Assembly (NCBI GenBank): GCA_013042495.1
Contig: JABDQB010000436.1
Location: 1 to 5,779 of the forward strand
Reading direction: 5' to 3'
Length of the DNA: 5,779 nucleotides
Origin: Gemmatimonadota bacterium
GTDB taxonomy: Bacteria > Gemmatimonadota > Gemmatimonadetes > Palauibacterales > Palauibacteraceae
How positions within the stretch are numbered: position 1 is the stretch's first letter; each line of letters opens with the position of its first letter. Made by a program: the position numbers and the translations under genes. The notes below the pieces were generated by a model. The model did no database searches. It was not told where the DNA came from and saw only the letters and a program-made list of their open reading frames with translations. Shown piece by piece: positions 5,779 through 5,779 of the stretch.

Positions 5779-5779
5779 C

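Overview
The window is a compact, GC-rich stretch of bacterial chromosome (roughly two thirds G+C by eye) in which all six genes I can support lie on the + strand. The first gene encodes a lipoprotein with an OmpA-type peptidoglycan-binding domain, which points to a Gram-negative, diderm organism. The base composition and the branched-chain-type dehydrogenase proteins would fit a group such as Gemmatimonadota or a related high-GC phylum, but that placement is only an impression. I see no mobile element, CRISPR array, tRNA or rRNA.

Layout. Bases 1-144 hold no supportable gene, only a TATAAT-like box and a leader. Bases 145-747 encode the OmpA-domain lipoprotein. A strong hairpin without a U tract (758-785) separates it from a TTG-started CsaA/tRNA-binding-fold protein (808-1146). 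Five bases later comes a YgfZ/Iba57-type folate-binding protein of iron-sulfur cluster assembly (1152-2120). After a 111-base gap come the three genes of a 2-oxo acid dehydrogenase complex: E1 alpha (2232-3278), E1 beta (3278-4273, overlapping by one base) and the lipoylated E2 acyltransferase (4292-5710). A long perfect hairpin just after E2 (5736-5778) closes the cluster.

How the genes work together. E1 alpha and E1 beta would form the thiamine-diphosphate-dependent decarboxylase that transfers an acyl group to the lipoyl-lysine of E2, and E2 would pass it to coenzyme A. E1 beta looks most like branched-chain 2-oxo acid dehydrogenase beta subunits, so a branched-chain substrate is the best guess but is not proven. 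No E3 (dihydrolipoamide dehydrogenase) gene is present before the terminator, so E3 must be encoded elsewhere. The YgfZ homologue next door may be relevant: its mitochondrial relative Iba57 is needed to mature lipoate synthase, the enzyme that makes the cofactor E2 carries.

I did not find a convincing undescribed system. The points most worth checking are the real start of E1 alpha, the altered pocket motifs of the CsaA-like protein, the ygfZ/lipoyl-enzyme neighbourhood and the two hairpins.
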